Origin: Sapria himalayana
Lineage: Eukaryota; Streptophyta; Magnoliopsida; Malpighiales; Rafflesiaceae
Direction: 5' to 3'
Assembly (NCBI GenBank): GCA_029783825.1
Contig: JAREIK010017820.1
Span: 1,809,001 to 1,873,000 of the forward strand
Length of the DNA: 64,000 bases
Under the pieces are notes generated by a model that worked only from the letters and a program-made list of their open reading frames with translations, was not told the origin of the DNA and did no database searches. Both the position numbers and the translations under genes were made by a program. Shown here one piece after another: positions 1-12,396 of this stretch; the stretch's first letter is position 1, and every line of letters starts with the position of its first letter.

Positions 1-506
1 AATTATTTCTCTTAATTACAATTAAATTGTTGGCTACGTGTGGAGCTTCTACTCCAAATTTACAAAGATACGTAATGAAAGTTTTCAACCTAACAAGTAG
101 CATGTCAGGTTGAGAGCGAAATTAGAGTATAATTGAAAATATTAATTATTAGAATAATTATAATTTATATAGATTCATAATTAGAAAAGAAACAAGTTAT
201 ACCATCAATGTTTGAATGATTTGGTCTATATGATGATGAAAATAATGATAATTTTATTGGTTCATAGGAAGACTCATGAGTTATGCTTGATTATTATGGA
301 TAATTTATTATCAAACTATTTTAAATTAATATTTTGAATTTGCATGTTCAATTATTGACAATATTATATTTTACTTTAAAAACTTTGAATTTAGATATGT
401 ATTAGTACTCATAATATTTAGTTTTTATGTTTGAAGTTTTTTATTTTTATATTTTTTTTAATTGAATAAAAATTCTAAATATATTTGATGATATTATATA
501 AAATCA
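1..506 (+). mobile_element. 3' remnant of a DUF659-type hAT transposon (hAT-A relative), truncated at window edge
   Basis: About the first 260 bases align by eye with the 3' end of the hAT-A transposase. They give a decayed GASTPNLQRYVMKVFNLT segment followed by HQCLNDLVY, corresponding to the hAT C-terminal dimerisation region. In-frame stops interrupt it. The rest, to 506, is AT-rich sequence without a recognisable gene. hAT-A1 is inserted immediately to its right. This remnant is clearly older than the two full-length copies. Confidence 0.7.
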
Positions 507-847
507 TATATACTCATAGTTATGAAAGGCACACCTGAGGCGCACCTAGAGCTCAGGCACCACCGCTCCAGGGAAAAACACCTCACTTCAGGCGAGGCGC
601 AGGCAGGTGAGGCGTAGTAGGCGTCGACTTCCAGTTTCGGCGGCGGCAGGCATTGAGCCAGGTACGCTCTTCTTCTCCTTCTTCCTCTTCTTCTCCTCTC
701 CTTTTTTTTGCCAGATTCACCATCGAAAATAGAAAAATATAGTCGGAGAAGAAGGGCAAAGCAACGGCGAGAGAAGTGGCGAGAGGCGGAACAAAGCGAA
801 ACACAGGAGGAGCACGTCGGAAAAGATGACGTATTCGGCTGATCCAA

Positions 848-1057
848 CCCAAAACGACGTCATTTGGGTTGGGTTATATTTTATTAAAAAACCAAAACAA
901 CCCAAAACGACGTCGTTTTGGGTTGGTTTTGATTTTTTTTTTAAAAAAAACCCTCAAAACGACATCATTTTGAGGTTCTGATTTAAAATAAAAAAAACGT
1001 CACCTCCAAAACGACGTCGTTTTGGTCTTCCATGAATCAAAACAACGCCGTTTTGGA
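848..1057 (+). repeat. Cluster of ACGACGTCGT palindromes in hAT-A1
   Basis: Five imperfect copies of the palindrome CCAAAACGACGTCGTTTTGG lie between the GC-rich left end and the transposase, near 848, 901, 952, 1006 and 1039. The 1006-1025 copy is perfect. The core GACGTC resembles plant bZIP binding sites. Spaced subterminal motifs like these could bind transposase or drive its promoter; both roles are inferred. The same cluster occurs in hAT-A2. Confidence 0.75.
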
Positions 1058-1566
1058 GTTTTATGATTTTAAGCCCTATAAAACGCCTCTTTATCGGGTT
1101 ACACCCTAAAACCCTCAAAACAACCCTCCCAAAATACTTTTAAGGCTGGATTGAAGAGGAGAGAATAAGAAGAAGAGGCTCAAAAGATAATTTTTTCATT
1201 TTACCTATTTTTGTTGTGAAAAAATTCTTTAAAAGATAAAAAAACATTTTCAAAAAATACTTAAAAACTAGGGAAAATTTTTTTGAATAATACTTTGAAA
1301 AAAATATATAATTTTCAAAAAACTAATGCAGAAAAAAGGGAAAAAATTCTGAAAATTAATGAAAAATAGAAAAAAATCATAAAAAAAATTATGAAAATTA
1401 TGAAACAATTAGAACAAAAATTATAAATAATTTTTGTTGTTTGGAAAAGATTGAGTATGTTTATAATTTATAGATTTATAATATATAATATATTATGTAT
1501 ATGTTTTTATTTTTTTTTTAATATATTTGTCATTTTATTGTAGATTTGTTGTAAAGATACATAAAA

Positions 1567-4224
1567 ATGGACAAAGAGATTGAAGTTGAAGTAAATGTCT
1601 CAAGTGGAAGAAAAGATCCGGGATGAAAATATGCTCATTTATTAAATGAGAAAGATACATGTATACTCATTTATATTTTTTTTGATAAAGTAACTAAAGG
1701 AGGCATTTATAGACAAAAGCAACACCTTGTTGGAGGGTTTAGAAATTCGAAAGTGTACAAGACGTCCCAAATATGTTAGAAAAGAAATAAAAAATTATAT
1801 ACTAGCCAAAAAAACTCAAAAAAATCAAATAAGTTTTTGAAGTCATAATATGAATGAGGAAATATTTGGGTTCTAAGATAAAGATGATGAAGATCCGGAG
1901 GTTACTAGCAAAAAGGGAAGAAATGATGTTTCTAGTGATGGTAGCAATGGAGGGAGAAGTGGTGATAGTGTTAGTGGTAATTACATAAAGAGAATGAGGC
2001 AGAAAAATCCTATGGATCATTTCTTTACTCCTAATCCAGAAATGATTATTCAAAATAGAAAAAATATTTAAACTACTATCAACAATACATACCAGAAAGA
2101 GGCCAAGGAGAGAGCTGATATACTATTTTGTAGATAAATATATGATGTTGCGATTCTATTTAATGCAATGAACTATGCTAGTTTCCAACCAATGCTTGAG
2201 GCAATTGGGCAATATGGTGTGGGTTACAAGGGACCAAGTTTTCATGATGTAAGGGTTACTAACCTCAAGAAAAAATTGGCTCTCACAAAGACTTCAATGG
2301 AGGTTCATTTCACAAAATGGAAGTAAAATGGATGTTCAATTATGTCAGATGGATGGACTGATAGGAAGGAAAGGTTATTGGTGAATTTCTTGGTGAATTC
2401 TTCAAGAGGGACTGTATTTATGAAATCTATTAATGCTTCTTCTATGGTCAAGACGAGAGAGAAATTATTTGAATTACTTGACAGTTGGGTCGAGAAAGTT
2501 GGTGAAGCCAATGTTGTTCAAGTGATAACAGATAATGTTTCAAATTATATGGCGGTAGGTACTTATAATTTAATTTCAATTTTTTATTTATTTATTTATG
2601 TAAGTGATTACATCTATTATCTATTTATTATGTGTTTAATTTATGTAGGAAGGTTGTTGGAAATGAAAAGATAACATTTGTATTGGACACCATGTGCCGC
2701 ACATTATCTTGACTTGATACTAGAAGATATTGGAAAGCTACCACACATCAAGAAGACAATAGAGTGGGTCATATCCATAAGCGGCTACATCTATAATGGA
2801 ACGGGTTTGCTCAACATGATGAGGTGATTTATTGAGCAAAGGGAGTTGTTAAGGCCTACTAAGACTCGGTTTGTAACGGCCTTTATCACCTTATCTCGTA
2901 TCAATGAACAAAAAAATAACTTAAGAAAAATGTTTACTAGTTCAGATTGGACGAAAAGTAAATGGGTAAATGAGCAAAAGGAAAAAAATATAGCCAATAT
3001 AATTTTCATGTCTTCTTTTTGGAATACTGTAGTATTTTGTTTGAAGGTGTCAGGCCCTCTTGTACGTGTGCTTCGTTTGGTAGATGGTGAAAAGAGACCT
3101 CATATAAGTTACATTTATGCAGCCATGAAAAAGGCGAAGGAAATCATCATCAAAAACTTTAATGAGAATGAAGAGAAGTATAGGAAAATCATGAAAATCA
3201 TTGATAGGAGGTGGGAGGTTCAACTTCATCGGTCTTTGCATTCAGCTGGGTATTTTTTAAACTCACAATTCTATTATGATACAGAAGGATTAGGAATTGA
3301 CCTAGATTCAAAAATCTTTGAAAATATATGTAGTTGCATTTCGAGATTGGTGAAAAACAGAGATGAACAAGATACAATTATATCACAACTCGACTTGTAC
3401 ATGCATGCTAGAGACCTTTTTGGTAATGAGTTTGTCATTAGAACAAGGAAGACTAAACCTTCAGGTTAGTCCTTTAGTTTTGTTAATTAGTGTATTGAAA
3501 TTATTATATATATTTGGTTAAAATAGGTGAAATATTCAACTAATAATTTATTTATATTAATTGTAGTTGAATGGTGGGGTATGTTTGGATCAAGTGGTAG
3601 AAATTTGTAAAAGTTTACATTGAGGGTTCTCAACCTAATATGTAGTGCATCAGATTATGAAAGGAATTGGAGTATCTTTGAGAATGTAAGTTACTAAAGT
3701 AATTACATACAATTGAATTTGTGTCTTTAAGTTACAACATTATTTAATATAACTTAGATTCTTCAAAACTAAAACATTGAGATATAATCATGAAAACTAT
3801 ATGTTTTTTTAGATTCATAGCAAGAGGAGAAATAGGTTGGACAATCAATGCTTGAATGATTTGGTGTGCATTAAGTATAACTGAACCTTGATGAAAAGAT
3901 ACACTGAGCATCATACCATTGATCCCATTATCCTGAAAGAAATAAATGTTAGCAACGAATGGTTGATGAGAAGAATGGAAGATAAAGGTATTGCAGAAAA
4001 TGATTTGGTGTTTGAAGGTGATGATTTAACATGGGGTGATGTTGCAAGAGCTAGTGGAGCTTAGGGTTTATACAAAAGCTAAACCAAGCAAAACACAAAT
4101 ACTAATACCAAAACCAAAGTCAAGACCATCTAGCTATAAACATACTCCTACTCTTGCTTTGATTGATAAAGATGAAGAGATGATCTATTCATCGAGAGAG
4201 AAAGATGAAGAAGAGGAAGAGTAG
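1567..4224 (+). pseudogene. hAT-A1 transposase pseudogene (BED finger, DUF659, hAT dimerisation domain)
   Basis: A decayed hAT transposase read from an ATG at 1567. The order is a BED-type zinc finger region (about 1600-1800), DUF659 (SDGWTD at 2344 through ITDNVSNYM at 2550), a long middle part open from 2846 to 3469 (IDRRWEVQLHR, DLDSKIFENICSCI), then the C-terminal hAT dimerisation segment (EWWGMFGSSG near 3570, HQCLNDLV near 3850) and an acidic tail. Three introns are visible: about 2558-2648, 3466-3566 and 3689-3811. Breaks include TGG to TGA at 1624, stops in the stretch before DUF659, and frame disruption near 2820. No product is expected. Confidence 0.85.
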
Positions 4225-4579
4225 AAGATTGATAATGGGGATAATATTAATGAAGACTTTCTTGATTTAGATTTAGATGTAGATACATGAGTATTTATTT
4301 TGTTTTAGAACTTTGAATGTTTATTATTTTATTTTGAAACTTTGAATGTTTGGATGATAGGAGCACTATTAATATTTGATTTTTATCATTGATGTTCTTT
4401 AGTTATTATTAGATGAATATTAAAGACTATATTTAGTAAAATGTATAATTTTTATGTGTATTCGGCTGGGTGCACCTCATATAAAAAAGCATGCACCTCA
4501 AGTGCGCCTTGTGCCTTAAGGCCCCAAAAGGCTTTTGCGCATCAGTGTGCCTTGCACCTTAAATAACTATGTATATACT

Positions 4580-6180
4580 ATGATAGGGTATGCATCACTT
4601 CATTAAAGGTCATACCTTAGGTATACATTGCGCCTCATGCTCTAAGAGGACTTTGTGCCTTAATAGTCAACATCAAAGCACCTTTTAAATTTATGGTCGA
4701 CATCACTCAACCGTAATGATAATTTTCATAGAAGTTTTCTAATTTTATAAAACGGAATTAATAAAAAAAAAATAAAGTCAAAGTTAAGGTTACTTTGAAA
4801 AATAACTCACAAAAAAAAAGATTAATAGAATATAATACATAGCTTTTCATAATTTATTGAATATTGACATAACAAAAAACTTTTAAATATTTTGTTATTA
4901 GTTATAACATTCAAGAGATAAAATAGAAAATAATAATAAACAATAAATAATAAATAAGGACTTATGATGCAATTATTACCTCTTAATTTGATAACTCAAG
5001 ATTCTGAAGTTGAAATAATAATCATAAGCATTATTGTACTTAAAGAGCTAAAAGTCTGTTATATCCTTACTAACAAGGAATCATGCATATTATTCTAAAG
5101 TAAAACTCATAAAAAAATAACTAAATTGGGATAAAATAGAAAAAAATCATAAATAATAAATAATTATTTATAATGCGATTGTTACCTCCTTATAGGCCGA
5201 CGGCTCAAGCCGTCGGCCTATCGCCATCAACAACTTGCATAGTTCTCAGTTTGTACCAACTAACTCCAAATAACTCTCCTCGGTTTGGCAACTCTTCTTG
5301 CATTATATGCATTGTACCAACTCTATAGCATTTGTTTATGTTACGACTGATCCTCCCTCTACTGCCAATATATGTTAAATGAAACATTTCTCTAGTGGAT
5401 CACAATCTGCCTCATATATATTAAATTGACTCATAATATAACTCTAGCATGATGTGAAACTTTTTATCTCCTAAAATCTAACTGTGAATAATTGAAAAAT
5501 TATCAAATTGTAAGTACATAAACATAATCTCAAAAAATTATTCCATCTGCCTTACTCTTTTAGTCGCTTACACGCACCTACTAGGAAACCCTCCAATAAA
5601 AATGTAGTTAGCTATATGTAGGTAAAATGAGTAATGACTTGATGTGACTCTCTAGGCTCTTATAGTATATATCACACGTGCTTTGAGATGGTGTTATATA
5701 TTCGCATCATCTGGGATGAGTACATTGATGTTACTAATCTTCATAATATCTTACATATCATATAAGATTAAAAAAAAAATAAAAATCAATTTTATCTTGA
5801 TATATTGCTACATGGCAATCAATAGTTAAAGAATCAATTTGTAACCATATATCCTTTATCTCACCACTATGAGAAACATTCGTCAAGTGATTCATCATCC
5901 ACTGACCAAAAAATCATGTCTAAACTCCTATAGTCTATTGCATGTAATACTTGTGTTTGAGAATCCACAAGAGAACAAGAATTTTCACGACACAGCAATA
6001 TTCTGCAACCACACAAAATCTGCTGCACATCAATATTCTTCACATTCCACATACACTCGCCGCACGCAAAGGTCCGCTCATTTATTGGATAATCTTGCAC
6101 TATTAGTGCAATGCTCACAGTTCACACTTTTTGCATGCCCATGTTGTGTCACGCAGGTAGGTTGTTTGTTGCGCAAAGGT
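4580..6180. other. AT-rich intron sequence with a local duplication; no gene recognised
   Basis: No coding exon was found on either strand. A stretch near 4917-4990 is repeated, diverged, at about 5130-5205 (shared GATAAAATAGAAAA, AATAATAAATAA and TTACCTC). Open frames of 60-120 codons at 5205-6231 lack splice logic, conserved motifs or plausible composition. Confidence 0.5.
5192..5221. repeat. Perfect GC-rich hairpin
   Basis: Two 14-base arms, ATAGGCCGACGGCT and its exact complement, are separated by only CA. The arms are strongly GC-rich inside AT-rich intron DNA. The function is unknown; it could be a transposon end or structural element, but no flanking element was identified. Confidence 0.85.
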
Positions 6181-6185
6181 GAACT

Positions 6186-6290
6186 GTTCGAACACTTTCT
6201 GACACAACTACATTGTTCGAACACTTTCTGACACAACTACATTGTTCGCACACTTTTTGACACGACTACATTGTTCACACAAGCACACTA
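6186..6290. repeat. 29-bp minisatellite
   Basis: Four tandem copies of a 29-bp unit beginning GTTCGAACACTTTCTGACAC start at 6186, 6215, 6244 and 6273. The first two are almost identical and later ones diverge. The array is not in frame with any recognised gene. Confidence 0.85.
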
Positions 6291-6499
6291 TTTGTTGCAA
6301 GCACCATGCACTGCTCGCACATTCACTGCACACATGTGTACTCCACCACGCTGGCATAGTGATCATCGATGTTGCATCATGCCCATGGTAAGAATAGAAG
6401 ATGCTCCGCGTGCGTCAGCCATCTATTGTCACACATTCGTACATCTACACTTGTGCACACATAATACATATGACATGAAATGGTAATTATAATGTATGT

Positions 6500-7755
6500 A
6501 ACTTTGCATAAATATACTTCTAATAATTAATATGTTAACTAGTTAATACATAAAAGATTTAAGAACATTTTTGAGGAAAGAGTGAGATTAATTGGTATAA
6601 TTCTTCAAAAATTCAGACATGTCAACCTAATAAAATTTGAGAATCTTGTTATAAATCAATGACTTAACAATGAAAAAAGAATTAGACTAATACAACATAA
6701 ACAAGTTAGAGTATAGAGTCATTCCCAAAGAGTATATGGTATGGTGAAATCAGTTCAACATAGAGTCAATGTTTGATATTGCATGAAAACTAAATTCCAA
6801 CTGAAATACTCATTAGGTGTCACACGAGTTATATAATTGCATTGAAACTCTAGACCCATGATAAATAGCATCATCATTGGCAATGAATGTCAATGGGAAC
6901 AGAGCGATTCTTCTTGCGATCTTGTTGGCCGATATGTAATCTCTCTCAATGACAGTAAAAGTAGTCAATTAAGTTTTGTGTGATGGTGGTTCAAATATGA
7001 TCATGATCTCATGATCCAACATCACGGCCAGAGGGCCTATGATTAATTGTGGATTCCTTCAAATTAAATATTACCATTTATTATTCTAGTAGTGCACATA
7101 GGCATTGCCTACCAGAGATGGAAATTTGGTGTGAGAGAGCAAACTTGTGAAGTACTATCGAAAAAACATGACGAAGCAATGTTGCATCCCAGTGTGGTAT
7201 ACATCTCTTTGACTTGTTGTGATTCAGCATGAACTTTGGTGCACAAATAGTTCATAAAGAGCATGTATTTATTAATGGTTTCATTTGATAAATTTTACTG
7301 AGAAATTGCACAAGAACATACAATGAATTAGATGCAAAAGATTATCACGGACTCATAATTATAACAACCATGCCTCGGCACATATATATTTCAAATGATT
7401 AATATGTTTATTGATTAAAACATTAAAAAATATATATATGAAAAAGCTCTGAAAGAATGTGTGAGATCAATTAGGGTGATTTTTCAATAGTTCTAACTGA
7501 TTGACTCGGTTAAGTATAGGAAGCTTGTCATAAGTTAAAGACTTGATAATACAAAAAAAAGATCAACTTTGTACAAATTAGTCAGGATTTTGAGTCATTT
7601 CCCTGATAAGCTTATGATAGAGCAAAATTAATTCAATATTGAATCAAAGATTAGTATTTCCCAAAGATTAAACCCCTGATAAAATGCTTATAGGGTGTTG
7701 TATTGGATGTGTCATTGTGTTGAAATTTTGGCCCATGACATGAGCACTATATAAA
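6500..7755. repeat. Pair of diverged direct repeats, about 370 bp each, 880 bp apart
   Basis: The stretch from about 6500 to 6870 is repeated in the same orientation at about 7380-7755. Shared landmarks are TTAATATGTT, GAGTGAGAT/GTGTGAGAT, ATTAG(A/T)CT, GAGTCATT(C/T)CC and TTGAAA(C/T)T..(A/G)CCCATGA. Two equal direct repeats with a short spacer could be the LTRs of a small retrotransposon (TRIM-like), but I see no clean ends, primer site or target duplication. The 500-base spacer has no recognisable gene. Confidence 0.5.
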
Positions 7756-9040
7756 TGCACACACCCTCACAATTTTCTCTTTATCTACATGATACTATGT
7801 AGAAAAATGAGAAAACGAGAACTTTAAATATTCTAAACATAAAAAAATAAATACACAAAAGGCTATATATAAATAGCACTTGGATTGGATTGGGGCAAGG
7901 GCAACTCATTTGTTGGGTGATCTCATTCATAAATATAAAAGCACAAAAGAAACTAAAAATATACAAAAACATAATAGAATGCTTAGTGTTATCTTCTATA
8001 TAGATATTATTGATAAACATAAATCATAATTTTATTAACAATCTTATTATTGACATAAGAACGTATAAATAAGGATACCTAATTGGATAGCTCATTTTTA
8101 AGATTGACACTTCTACTCTGCACTATATACAAGTCATGAAACTTAAAAACAAAACAAGAAAAAATATATATATACTATGAATATATTCTACAATCCTCAA
8201 GTGGGTTCATTAAAATATTAGACAATAAGCTTTAGAGAATCATTAATATCTTTTCTTTAAGTTTGAGAGAGTGAACCCAGATCATTTTCCAAATAAAATA
8301 ACAATCTATTTTAATTTACTTCATCAACCCATGAATGAAATTATTAAAAATAATGTATTGATTGTCAAACTACCAAAAAATAAGATCATTAATTGTAAAA
8401 TTAAATTTCATCTCCACAAGAAAACAATGAACACAAAGGAGCTGGCATAAAACTATAATAATTATATGCCCTATGTGTAATAGATATAAAATTAAATAGT
8501 CTCTTATTTAAAAAATAATAGTATCCCTTATATTTAAGAAATGAATCTCAACATTTATATCTTTTTCACCAAATAAAACATGAGTATTGTGACAAATATT
8601 AATTGTTAACTCATGTGATGTGATGTCATTGACTTGGTATCAGAGAAAATATATACAATAACTCTTTAACATAATAAATAGTCCGATGCAACCTATAATT
8701 TATTTCAAGATTGATACTTAAGTAAGTACGCAGACTTGTAAAACAAAAATTATTATGAATTTGTATCATAATTTTAAAAAGCTAATTATGATAGCTCGCA
8801 CACTCATAGAGGATTCCTTCAAATATAGCACATGAGAGGTGAGTATAAAAAAATTAAGAACAAAAAAAGTAAAAACATGTCAATTAAAAAAATTATATTC
8901 CATTGTGTATTAAGCAAAAATATATTCTATTATCTAACTCAACTACACTTACTTCAACATTACACATATTTTGTCAAAAACTAACAAAGGGACAAAGTCT
9001 CATGACCACTAACAATATTTATTAGAAAATTCATAAATAA
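7756..9040. other. AT-rich intron sequence, nothing recognised
   Basis: No exon, transposase or retrotransposon motif was found. A TGGTATCAGAGA motif near 8634 resembles an initiator-tRNA primer-binding site, but no LTR was seen beside it. Confidence 0.5.
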
Positions 9041-9048
9041 CATATAAA

Positions 9049-9290
9049 TACTAACATATTGGATCTCAAAAGAATATCAAAAGTTAATGTATTTAATCAA
9101 AAATAATACTAGAATAACTGATCACCTAAATATCATGTCATAGTGTGATAACACGTGTCTTCGTCCAAGAACAGTAGATCTCAAAGATTTAATACTCATC
9201 AAACATAATCTTTATGATTTTCGAGAGTAATACTATTGGAATATTAACTTTTCCCAGACTACACATTAAAGTGTCACTAGCAAGTTGTAG
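9049..9290 (+). repeat. 5S-rRNA-like dispersed repeat, copy 1
   Basis: About 100 bases from 9049 align with the plant 5S rRNA gene: ACTAACATATTGGATCTC against CACTAATGCACCGGATCCC, AAGTTAATGTATTTAATC against AAGTTAAGCGTGCTTGGGC, and ACTAGAATAACTGATCACC against ACTAGGATGGGTGACC. A non-5S tail follows (near 9165-9290: GAGAGTAATACTATTGGAAT) and is shared with copies at 15543 and 19561. It is therefore a dispersed family with a 5S-like body, either the LTR of a Cassandra-type TRIM or a 5S-derived SINE. Strongly decayed. Confidence 0.6.
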
Positions 9291-9804
9291 AAAAAAAAAT
9301 CATCTTCATGAAATTAGTAAATAAGCAAAAAAAAAAACTACAAATAAAAAAAAATTAAATACAAATGTGTTTGGATATCACAATTATATCTTATGACACA
9401 AAATTAAAAAAAAAATATAGGTACGGCTAAATAATTTAAATGAATTAGTAAATGAGAGAGAGGTGTTAATAAAGTATCATCTATAAGGAGGGCTATAAAA
9501 AAAGTGAAAATATAAATTATATTTATGTCTCATCTAAAAATTTATGCACATACTATCAAACATGAAATCAGTTGAAACAATGTTCAAAACAATAAATACA
9601 TCAAATAGATACGAAACAGATAAAAAGAAGCGTAATGATAATTTGCTATTTAACTTATCCTTCCCACTTAGCAACAAAGATATGGATATGAATCATAATA
9701 TCAAGGCAATGCTAGCTTGTTTCTTCTCAAAATACAAGTTTTTTTTTTTTTTTGCAGAGCCAAATTAAATCACAGATTATGAGGGATGAAAGAACAGAGT
9801 ATAC
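9291..9804. other. AT-rich intron sequence beside the last visible NUP188 exon
   Basis: Poly(A)/poly(T) tracts and no coding signal. The donor of the adjoining exon begins here on the minus strand. A 74-codon open frame on the plus strand at 9544-9768 has no recognisable feature. Confidence 0.5.
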
Positions 9805-9953
9805 CTTCATTGTTGTCTTCCACCGGATATGTTTCACCTTGTATTTCCAAGATACATGATTAATAAGAACATATTGTAAAGAAAAAGAGACCAAAGATAA
9901 AGCAAGGTCAATTTCAATTTTTTTCTCAACCAATTGCAAGGTGAAGTCCAGCA
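9805..9953 (-). CDS. NUP188: NUP188 exon (last visible)
   Basis: 149 bases. It completes valine (G|TG) and reads LDFTLQLVEKKIEIDLALSL, then VSFSLQYVLINH, and ends VKHIRWKTTMK in phase 0. The acceptor is CTTTCAG|TGCTGG and the donor ATGAAG|GTATAC. I looked for the next exon on the minus strand down to position 1 and did not find it, so the following intron is at least 9.8 kb and the 3' part of the gene lies off the left edge. Confidence 0.92.
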
Positions 9954-12396
9954 CTGAAAGGAATCAAAAGAGAATTACAGGAGCAATAGCATAAAATAAA
10001 GCAAGAGAAAATTGCTGGCAAATATCAAAGCAAACATTTACAAGAAATTTCAAAGCATGATGTCGTGCACACAAATGTATAATCAAAGAGAAATTCAGCA
10101 ATGCATGTCATTTTCAATTGCATCTAACAATCTATTGATTTAGACAAAAAAAATGTATTTTGAGTTTTTAGGATGCTTACAATATTCAATGAAGATATGA
10201 CACAATTCGAGTCGACCAATAAATACAAATAGATAATGTGCCTTTTTATCCCCCCCTACCTTCCACACCCCCGCCTCCAAACCCAACTCATTTCATCTTT
10301 TGGCCCATATATGAGCCTCGAGGCCTCAAGATTGAAGTAGGTAAGACTCTCAGTCAAACAGTATGGTAAATCTATTTGACAGACATCCTGTGAAACATAT
10401 TCAGTACCTCTGATGATCAAACTCGTAAACTCAGGGTAAGAACATTCATCCTCTTTGCCAACTAAACTATCATATTATGGGTTAGATAATGTACTTTTAG
10501 CACAATGCAATAAAATTTCTACATCTAAATAACTTGAGCAAATATAAACAAAAGCATTTTGTCAACCAAACAAAAAACTACATGAAACATCTAATAATAC
10601 ATATTTAAAAGAAGATGATGATGAGAAAATTGTGTTATTAATAATAGATTGATTGGTCAATATAATGCTAGCAGTCATGGGTAATATCAATTGTAACTTT
10701 TATCATTACGTTGTAGTTATAAGTAGCATGTTGAATTATTGAAATACAAATACAAAAAAAAAAAGAGAATTTAAGTATTACCAAAGTGTAAAATCATACA
10801 AATTAAAATAAAAAACAATTATATTTTAAGAAATGGTGAGAAAAATAATTAGTTTAGAGAGATTATATTTTACATAATTAGTATGAAATATATGTAATTT
10901 TACACATCATAACACAATTTGGCTCACCCCCATTATAGAAGTTAACCATTTCCATCATGACATTGATAATTTGGCTCACCCCCATGCCCAACTTCGCCTG
11001 TTACATCAAGCATATACCTATTCCTATGTCTCTACCTCCCCACTCCCTCCCCCTCCCCCCTCACTTCATCTCTCTTTCCATCTCTCTCACCTTCTCTCTG
11101 GCAGAGAAAGTAGGCCATTGAAAAGAAGCCACCAAGCACACATCCCCCTCTCTCTCCCTCTCTTCCTCCCTCTTTTTCTTTATTGTTTCATGTTCACATA
11201 TTGTTCAATATATAACAAGTAAACAAGAGAGATAAACAGAGTGATAGGAAGAGAGAGAAAGAGAGAAAAAAAAGGTTCAAACAAATTAAATTTTTCTAAA
11301 AAATATTAATTAGATCCCACAATTTTCAAAAGAAAAATAAATTTTGATATCCTTCTCACTAATTTTATAAATTTTAAATATTTTCCTACTAATTTTGTTA
11401 AGTTTACTTACCTCTCATTAATTATTTACTATATTAATCCACTAAACATAATTTACCAAAAAAAAAAAAGATAAAAAGAATAATGTTATTGGAGAACTCT
11501 GAGCACCCTAATATTCAAAGTAACATAAAACACACAAAAACAAATTACGTAACACCACTTATTATTTAGTTGATAAATTCACACAGTATATTAATATTAA
11601 TTATCATTTTATAATTAAAAAAGAAATATAGAATAATTCACTTGTTACTACATACATTAGCACTAAAAATGAAATAATAGATAATTTCTTGAAGATCTTG
11701 AAATAAGCATCAATTGATATTGCATCACTATCACCCACTTATTTTTCTCAGAGATAGATGAATTATTCACTTTGTTTTTATGATTTATATATTAAAGATT
11801 TTCACTTAGTAAAAATGAGCATTTCAAAGAGTTTTAGTCATGCGTTATTATTTCATTTTTACTATGTATTATCTTGAGATAAACCTTGATTGATGAAGAT
11901 TATTATTCGTCCATGCATGATCGGCATCAATAAATTCTTCAAAAGCAATCAGACAAAAGAAAAATTTAAAAAAACAAGAAATCCAAAATTGGATTTTGGA
12001 ACCTAAACAAAAAATATTCAAATCAACCCCAAAATAACCTCAAAAATATCTCCTTTTTTTTTAGAAAAATGGAGATGAGAACATGTTGCCCCTAATTGTA
12101 TGGCAATAGAAAGTGAGTGTATTGCTCTATTGAAATTTTTCTACACAATTTGAAATAGAAATGCACATATAAGTTGTCAATAATCCAAAATTGAGTTGAC
12201 TGGACATTGGATGACTCCGTTTTCTCAGTAGCAATGTCACCAAGTGGAAAGCCCAGCAATACATGAAAAACATTAAATTATAGTTTGGATTTTTTGAGAT
12301 CAAATGATTTTGTTGCATCGCATGAAAAACTGATCATTGATAAAATGGGAGAAGATGACAGGAGCATCCAAGTTGTAAATTGAAAACCAGGCATAC
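9954..12396 (-). other. NUP188: 2.4-kb NUP188 intron with a CT/GA-rich block
   Basis: AT-rich intron. AATTTGGCTCACCCCCAT occurs twice, at about 10916 and 10970. A pyrimidine-rich block (CTCC/CTCTCT, about 11033-11190) is followed by a purine-rich block (GAGAGA/GAAAGAG, 11225-11272). No element ends or coding remnant were recognised in the rest. Confidence 0.6.

Larger units (their letters stand above)
507..4579 (+). mobile_element. hAT-A1 transposon (element 515-4571) with 8-bp target-site duplications
   Basis: A 4,057-bp hAT element. The left end begins CATAGTTATGAAAGGC and the right end reads CTTAAATAACTATG, so CATAGTTAT is the terminal inverted repeat. The flanks are perfect 8-bp direct repeats, TATATACT, at 507-514 and 4572-4579. 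The left 400 bases are GC-rich with repeated GGCGC/GCCTC motifs; the right end carries the matching GCGCCTTGTGCCTTAAGG motifs in inverted orientation. Between the left end and the transposase lies a cluster of ACGACGTCGT palindromes. An intact duplication with strong similarity to hAT-A2 implies fairly recent insertion. Confidence 0.93.

Noticed and set aside
494..905. Minus-strand frames of 62-117 codons
   Set aside because: They lie antisense in the GC-rich left end of hAT-A1 and recur in hAT-A2 (29303-29772) with different breaks.
5867..6486. Possible gene with frames of 71-120 codons on both strands
   Set aside because: No splice pattern, family motif or codon bias; part of the frame is the 29-bp minisatellite.
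9049..9150. A functional 5S rRNA gene
   Set aside because: Too diverged, lacking an intact 5' end and internal control region; a shared non-5S tail in three copies shows a dispersed repeat.
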